From Botryllus schlosseri (Eukaryota > Chordata > Ascidiacea > Stolidobranchia > Styelidae): 34,273 bases of DNA. Positions 32,658 to 34,273 of the stretch are shown piece by piece. Numbering within the stretch: position 1 is the stretch's first letter; each line of letters begins with the position of its first letter. The notes beneath the pieces are model-generated. The model saw nothing but the letters and a program-made list of their open reading frames with translations, was not told the DNA's origin and ran no database searches. Made by a program: the position numbers and the translations under genes. The DNA lies in contig KE605077.1 of assembly GCA_000444245.1 (NCBI GenBank), positions 1 to 34,273 on the forward strand, written 5' to 3'.

Positions 32658-33196
32658 TAGGGCTGTTCAAAAAAAGACTATTCCTTCAGATTTCACTGGC
32701 TACTTGATAAAATTGTTAGGTTGGTGAAAAAAACGCTGCACACCAACTTTGGCTCAATTCCAACCAGTAGAAGCGAGACTCTTGCAGTGGAAAGTTTTGA
32801 ATTTATCATTAAAACATTGAAAAATAAAATTTGAAAATTTTTCTGTAAACCCAATAAAATTGTTAGCTGTCAGTAGAAAGATTTGGATTCGAATAAAATG
32901 GTATTTATTATAAAATCATGGAGATAGAAATTTTTTTACTGCAATAACTTCACTTCTAGTGGTTGGAATTGAGCCAAATTTGGTGTGCATCATCTCTACT
33001 GACAGCCTAACAATTTTATTGGGTTGACAGAAAAATTTTGAAATTTTATTTAATTTTCAATGATAAATTCAAAACTTTCTACCGCAAGAATCTCGCTTCT
33101 ACTGGTTGAAACTGAGCCAAAGTTGGTGTGCAGCGTTTTTTTAACCGACCTAACTATTTTATCAAGTAGCCAGTGAAATCTTAAGGAACAGCCCTA
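32658..33196. mobile_element. Fold-back hAT MITE (TAGGGCTGTTC subfamily)
   Basis: Left TAGGGCTGTTCAAAAAAAGA; right on the minus strand TAGGGCTGTTCCTTAAGATT. The flanks ttggatat (32650-32657) and ttggaaat (33197-33204) match at 7 of 8 bases. The arms pair along their length, but one left unit is shortened. In the WDR55 intron that begins at 32317. Confidence 0.87.
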
Positions 33197-33835
33197 TTGG
33201 AAATAGACATAAATCGTTCCAAAATATCTAACATTGCTATAGCATAATTACTGCTACTGCTGACATAGTTGCCAGCTTCACGCTTAGGACGTAAGTAGGT
33301 TTGGGCAAATTTGCTGGCCATTTTTTCAGTATTTTTTTTCCAGCACGCCGAATTGAGAGGTGTGGTGGCGCAACATTTTCAAATTGAAATTTGTGGTTGA
33401 GACCATGAAAAGTTTGGGAACCTAGATGAAACAAGTAAGACACACAAGTCGGTCGATTTTTGTTGTTTACCGACTATAATAAAATAGCCTCTTGCGACGA
33501 AGAATCATCATTTTTTTTTAAAGGAAATTGGTTGCTTCGATAATTCATTCTCGCCACAGAATCGAAAACATGTGGCAAAATGCTGGCCATATTCAAATAA
33601 ACGACATTACTTGGAAATACTGATCAACCCGGGCCGTTTTTTCATGCCGTGATTATGGTAGACATATAGGCTAATAAATTATCCCTGGTTAAGTTGATTC
33701 CTGATACTCAGATCAAGTTCAGTTGAATTGGCAATATCTTATTTCAAGCTGAATGGAAGTTACCTATTTCAGCTTTTAACCTCTTGGTGGCGGCCGAGGA
33801 AATTGAAAAAAAACTTGATAAGTTCAACTCAGAAA
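33197..33835 (+). other. WDR55 intron sequence, little recognised
   Basis: No exon of WDR55 could be found. 33345-33422 on the minus strand (ggttcccaaacttttcatgg onward, containing cctctcaattcggcg) resembles a hAT end, and the same word ccgaattgagaggt occurs at 2681-2694. No full element was defined. Confidence 0.35.
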
Positions 33836-33839
33836 AAGC

Positions 33840-33920
33840 TACTTGACGGGGTCCGAACCGCCTACTTGGCGTACCTTACGAAAGCGGGGGTGTAGCACTT
33901 ACCGACTACGCCATCCAGTC
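33840..33920 (-). repeat. tRNA-like sequence with Pol III boxes, probably a tRNA-derived SINE head or pseudogene
   Basis: On the minus strand the sequence starts gactggaTGGCGTAGTCGG, a good A box. 42 bases later GGTTCGGACCC is a good B box, and gctttttct follows as a possible Pol III terminator. The D arm pairs (GCG/TGC). The anticodon arm and T stem pair poorly and no 7-base acceptor stem closes, so it is unlikely to be a working tRNA. The A-to-B spacing is long, as in class II tRNAs. No second copy is in the window to prove that it is a SINE. Confidence 0.45.
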
Positions 33921-34273
33921 ATATGAGATATCTCGTTGTACTTCCGTAATTATGCCGCAAAATAACTTCATTTTTTTTGAAAAAGTGAATTTCTCTCAAA
34001 AAAGCTTGGGTGACTACTGTGGGACATATTTTGTGGAATTATAGTGTATTTGTTATGTAACAATGAAACGTACCTAAATCAATGCAACACTGACAACTTC
34101 GCGACAAGCCATCAACATGGGATACAATTTCAACGAGGTTCAAACTAGTTTGTGGTCGATACGGTGATTGCTGTCACGAGTGATTACACATATCTACCTT
34201 TTGCAACAAATCCCAACTTTCTGCGCGCACTAGAACGATAACTATCGAGTGGCAAAGTAAAAATCCGACTTAA
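33921..34273. other. Window end, no gene recognised
   Basis: AT-rich sequence, presumably still the WDR55 intron. No exon matching the missing WDR55 C-terminus was found. Confidence 0.4.

Noticed and set aside
33197-34273. Remaining C-terminal exons of WDR55
   Set aside because: No stretch encodes the expected next blade (AVNILPNR-like) behind an acceptor in the right phase; the exons probably lie beyond the window.

Overview
This is a stretch of an AT-rich animal nuclear genome. Four intron-containing protein genes lie on the + strand among many short DNA-transposon copies. All genes have GT-AG introns, several only 68-114 bases long. The gene set (AIMP1/EMAP-II, V-ATPase subunit c, a folate-receptor family protein, WDR55) is metazoan. 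The folate-receptor family member and the intron style suggest an invertebrate deuterostome. A tunicate is my best guess, but the sequence does not prove it.

Layout: (1) 827-5652 holds the last four exons of AIMP1; its N-terminal exon(s) lie upstream of the window. (2) 5653-9199 is intergenic, with LINE 3'-end remnants and a 237-base inverted repeat. (3) 9200-12402 is a complete V-ATPase proteolipid c gene (4 exons, 153 aa). (4) 12403-14963 is intergenic with more LINE remnants. (5) 14964-21735 is a complete eight-exon folate-receptor-like gene (337 aa). It has a transmembrane helix and a 62-residue cytoplasmic tail in place of the usual GPI signal. (6) 21736-25670 is intergenic and packed with nested hAT-type elements. 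(7) 25671-32316 holds the first six coding exons of WDR55, whose C-terminal exons lie beyond the window. (8) The end carries another MITE and a tRNA-like (probably SINE) sequence on the minus strand. The four genes do unrelated housekeeping or surface jobs (tRNA-synthetase scaffold, proton pump, ligand or adhesion receptor, ribosome biogenesis), and nothing suggests that they form an operon.

The most striking non-genic content is a dense, layered set of non-autonomous hAT-like transposons. Their ends read CAGGG, TAGGG or CAGTG, and several are flanked by recognisable 8-base target-site duplications (three perfect, others with 5-7 of 8 bases matching). One family is a long fold-back palindrome built from a tandemly doubled, then inverted, unit. 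A second is filled with the palindrome GACTCGAGTC. Several copies sit inside one another, so the order of insertion can be read. No transposase gene, viral element, CRISPR array or bacterial-type system was seen.
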